64,000 nucleotides of DNA from Thalassotalea euphylliae. GTDB lineage: Bacteria; Pseudomonadota; Gammaproteobacteria; Enterobacterales; Alteromonadaceae. The stretch is taken from NCBI RefSeq assembly GCF_003390335.1, contig NZ_QUOU01000001.1, positions 3,410,001 to 3,474,000 on the forward strand, given 5' to 3'. Shown here piece after piece: positions 63,149 to 64,000 of the stretch; the first letter of the stretch is position 1; the number at the start of each line of letters is the position of its first letter. The position numbers were made by a program, and so were the translations under genes. The notes under the pieces were generated by a model. That model was not told the DNA's origin. It saw only the letters and a program-made list of their open reading frames with translations, and did not search any database.

Positions 63149-64000
63149 TGGCCACTACTGATAGAAAAGGGAACAGTGAAAAACAATCCAGTAACCCACT
63201 CAATACCGAGCAATTAACCACTGACCTGCGCGCGCCCAAAAAACCCGCAGAAAAAGCCTTTGGCAAATATTTTCGTAAGGTCGAAGTGGATTACAACAAC
63301 ATTTTAGGTTACCGAGTAAATACAACAAGTGTTGATGGACGCTATGTCGCGATGATGATGGTAGGTTCACTCAAAGATTCCGATCACTGGGCCAATGGTG
63401 CTATGGCCATGACTCTGGTATTCGCTATTTTTGTCCCTCAATTAACATGGGGGCTATCACATGGTGTCTGGACGATATTTACTCCCGCATATGACGTTTT
63501 TGTCCAAGTATTATTAACGCTATATGCCCTACGTGAATTTAAAAAATCGAAAAAAAAACAAGCACAAGCCGTCGTTTGCGACCGTAAAACCGGTAATGTG
63601 CATTTTCCCGCCTTTGGTAAAAACCCTGAGCTGGTTATTCCCTTTGATCAAGTGGAGCTCTATGTCGGTTCAGTCGGCTATAGCCTTGGCTCTGGCATGG
63701 CAGCAGACTGTGTTGTCCCCAAAATGTACCCCAACGCCGCCAAATGGGATTTTCAATACGCAGTATTGATTTCCGACAACTACGACCAAGCCTGTAATTT
63801 TTGGACACTGCTGACTGAGTTTATGGATAAAAATAAACCCATCCCCTATGGTTTTTTAAACTCTGTGCAGCTTTACCTCGATAGAGATGAAGCTGCTATT
63901 TGGCCTGATAAAGACGTCAGAAATAGCTACCCCCTCGACCCCGAAATTAAAGATAACTACCGCTATGTTTACCATAGTGATTTTGAAGGTACGGTCGACT
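63148..64000 (+). CDS. Second, diverged immunity-like protein (3' end missing)
   Basis: The reading frame is open from ATG 63148 to the window edge (284 codons). It aligns with the first immunity protein along its whole length, sharing NPLNTEQLTTDLR, KAFGKYFRKVEVDY, the KKSKKKQAQAVVCDRKTGNVHFPAFG core and VRNSYPLDPEIKDNYRYVYHSDFEGTVD. Differences cluster in the two transmembrane helices and the loops after them (for example TLVFAIFVPQLTWGLSHG against TFVVIILILQIVSGLGHD), where specificity would lie. It belongs to an immunity pair for a different effector variant or is a polyimmunity copy. Confidence 0.75.
   Translation, partial: MATTDRKGNSEKQSSNPLNTEQLTTDLRAPKKPAEKAFGKYFRKVEVDYNNILGYRVNTTSVDGRYVAMMMVGSLKDSDHWANGAMAMTLVFAIFVPQLTWGLSHGVWTIFTPAYDVFVQVLLTLYALREFKKSKKKQAQAVVCDRKTGNVHFPAFGKNPELVIPFDQVELYVGSVGYSLGSGMAADCVVPKMYPNAAKWDFQYAVLISDNYDQACNFWTLLTEFMDKNKPIPYGFLNSVQLYLDRDEAAIWPDKDVRNSYPLDPEIKDNYRYVYHSDFEGTVD

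Noticed and set aside
63524..63769. Short frame inside the second immunity-like gene, suggesting a frameshift
   Set aside because: The correct frame from 63148 was read codon by codon to the window edge and stays open; the short frame is a shadow.
1..64000. CRISPR arrays, rRNA or tRNA genes
   Set aside because: No regularly spaced identical repeats or tRNA-like cloverleaf sequences were noticed on either strand.

Overview
The window comes from a marine-type gammaproteobacterium, most likely of the order Alteromonadales (Colwellia/Thalassotalea-like). This is inferred from the moderate GC content, the ygfB-pepP-ubiH-ubiI / gcvTHP backbone known from Enterobacterales and relatives, a Zur-linked DUF1826/ZrgA/MerC/CobW set, and the mesX-mesD pair. 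No rRNA, tRNA or CRISPR array was seen. About 50 genes can be supported. The left edge cuts a DsbA/HCCA-isomerase gene and the right edge cuts a second immunity-like gene.

Layout. 1-9.2 kb: the end of a thioredoxin-fold gene, then a zinc-starvation locus (DUF1826, ZrgA-like protein, Zur, MerC, CobW-type GTPase, DUF3299 lipoprotein, a two-gene ABC exporter/importer) with two Zur-box-like palindromes, followed by a PhoX/DUF839 lipoprotein. 9.2-14.9 kb: a BCCT osmolyte transporter, the folate-independent methionine synthase pair mesX-mesD behind two MetR-like sites, and a PilZ-like protein. 15-17.5 kb: a TIGR02594-type amidase with a lipoprotein encoded immediately downstream (effector/immunity-like), a 328-bp structured MITE-like element and a small membrane protein. 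17.7-30.5 kb: a defence island on the minus strand, with McrBC preceded in the same operon by a divergent M15-peptidase-like gene, and a complete type I restriction-modification operon (hsdR, hsdM, hsdS) with a DUF6933-like gene at its end. 30.9-34.4 kb: a GNAT-like gene and its partner, a RES-Xre toxin-antitoxin pair, and a YafY/WYL regulator divergent from a VOC gene across a perfect operator-like palindrome. 34.9-38.2 kb: a chemoreceptor with an IS256-family element inserted directly behind its stop codon. 38.4-41.3 kb: an AT-rich two-gene HerA-DUF4297 anti-phage cassette. 41.5-46.1 kb: gcvT-gcvH-gcvP. 46.7-51.9 kb: a tripartite RND efflux operon with two adaptors. 52-56.7 kb: ygfB-pepP-ubiH-ubiI. 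57-64 kb: a type VI secretion cargo locus with a DUF4150 PAAR-like protein, a 1292-residue VasX/MIX-like membrane effector, its immunity-like partner, then a duplicated remnant of the effector tail and a second diverged immunity-like gene.

How it fits together. The backbone (ygfB-pepP-ubiH-ubiI, gcvTHP, zinc locus, methionine synthase) is housekeeping. The accessory DNA sits in three blocks: the effector plus defence island at 15-34 kb, the IS256 plus HerA-DUF4297 cassette just downstream of gcvP, and the T6SS cargo locus upstream of ygfB, where many relatives carry zapA and 6S RNA. The most rewarding parts for follow-up are the effector-tail/immunity duplication at the right end, the M15-like gene fused into the McrBC operon, and the MetR-type control region of mesX-mesD.
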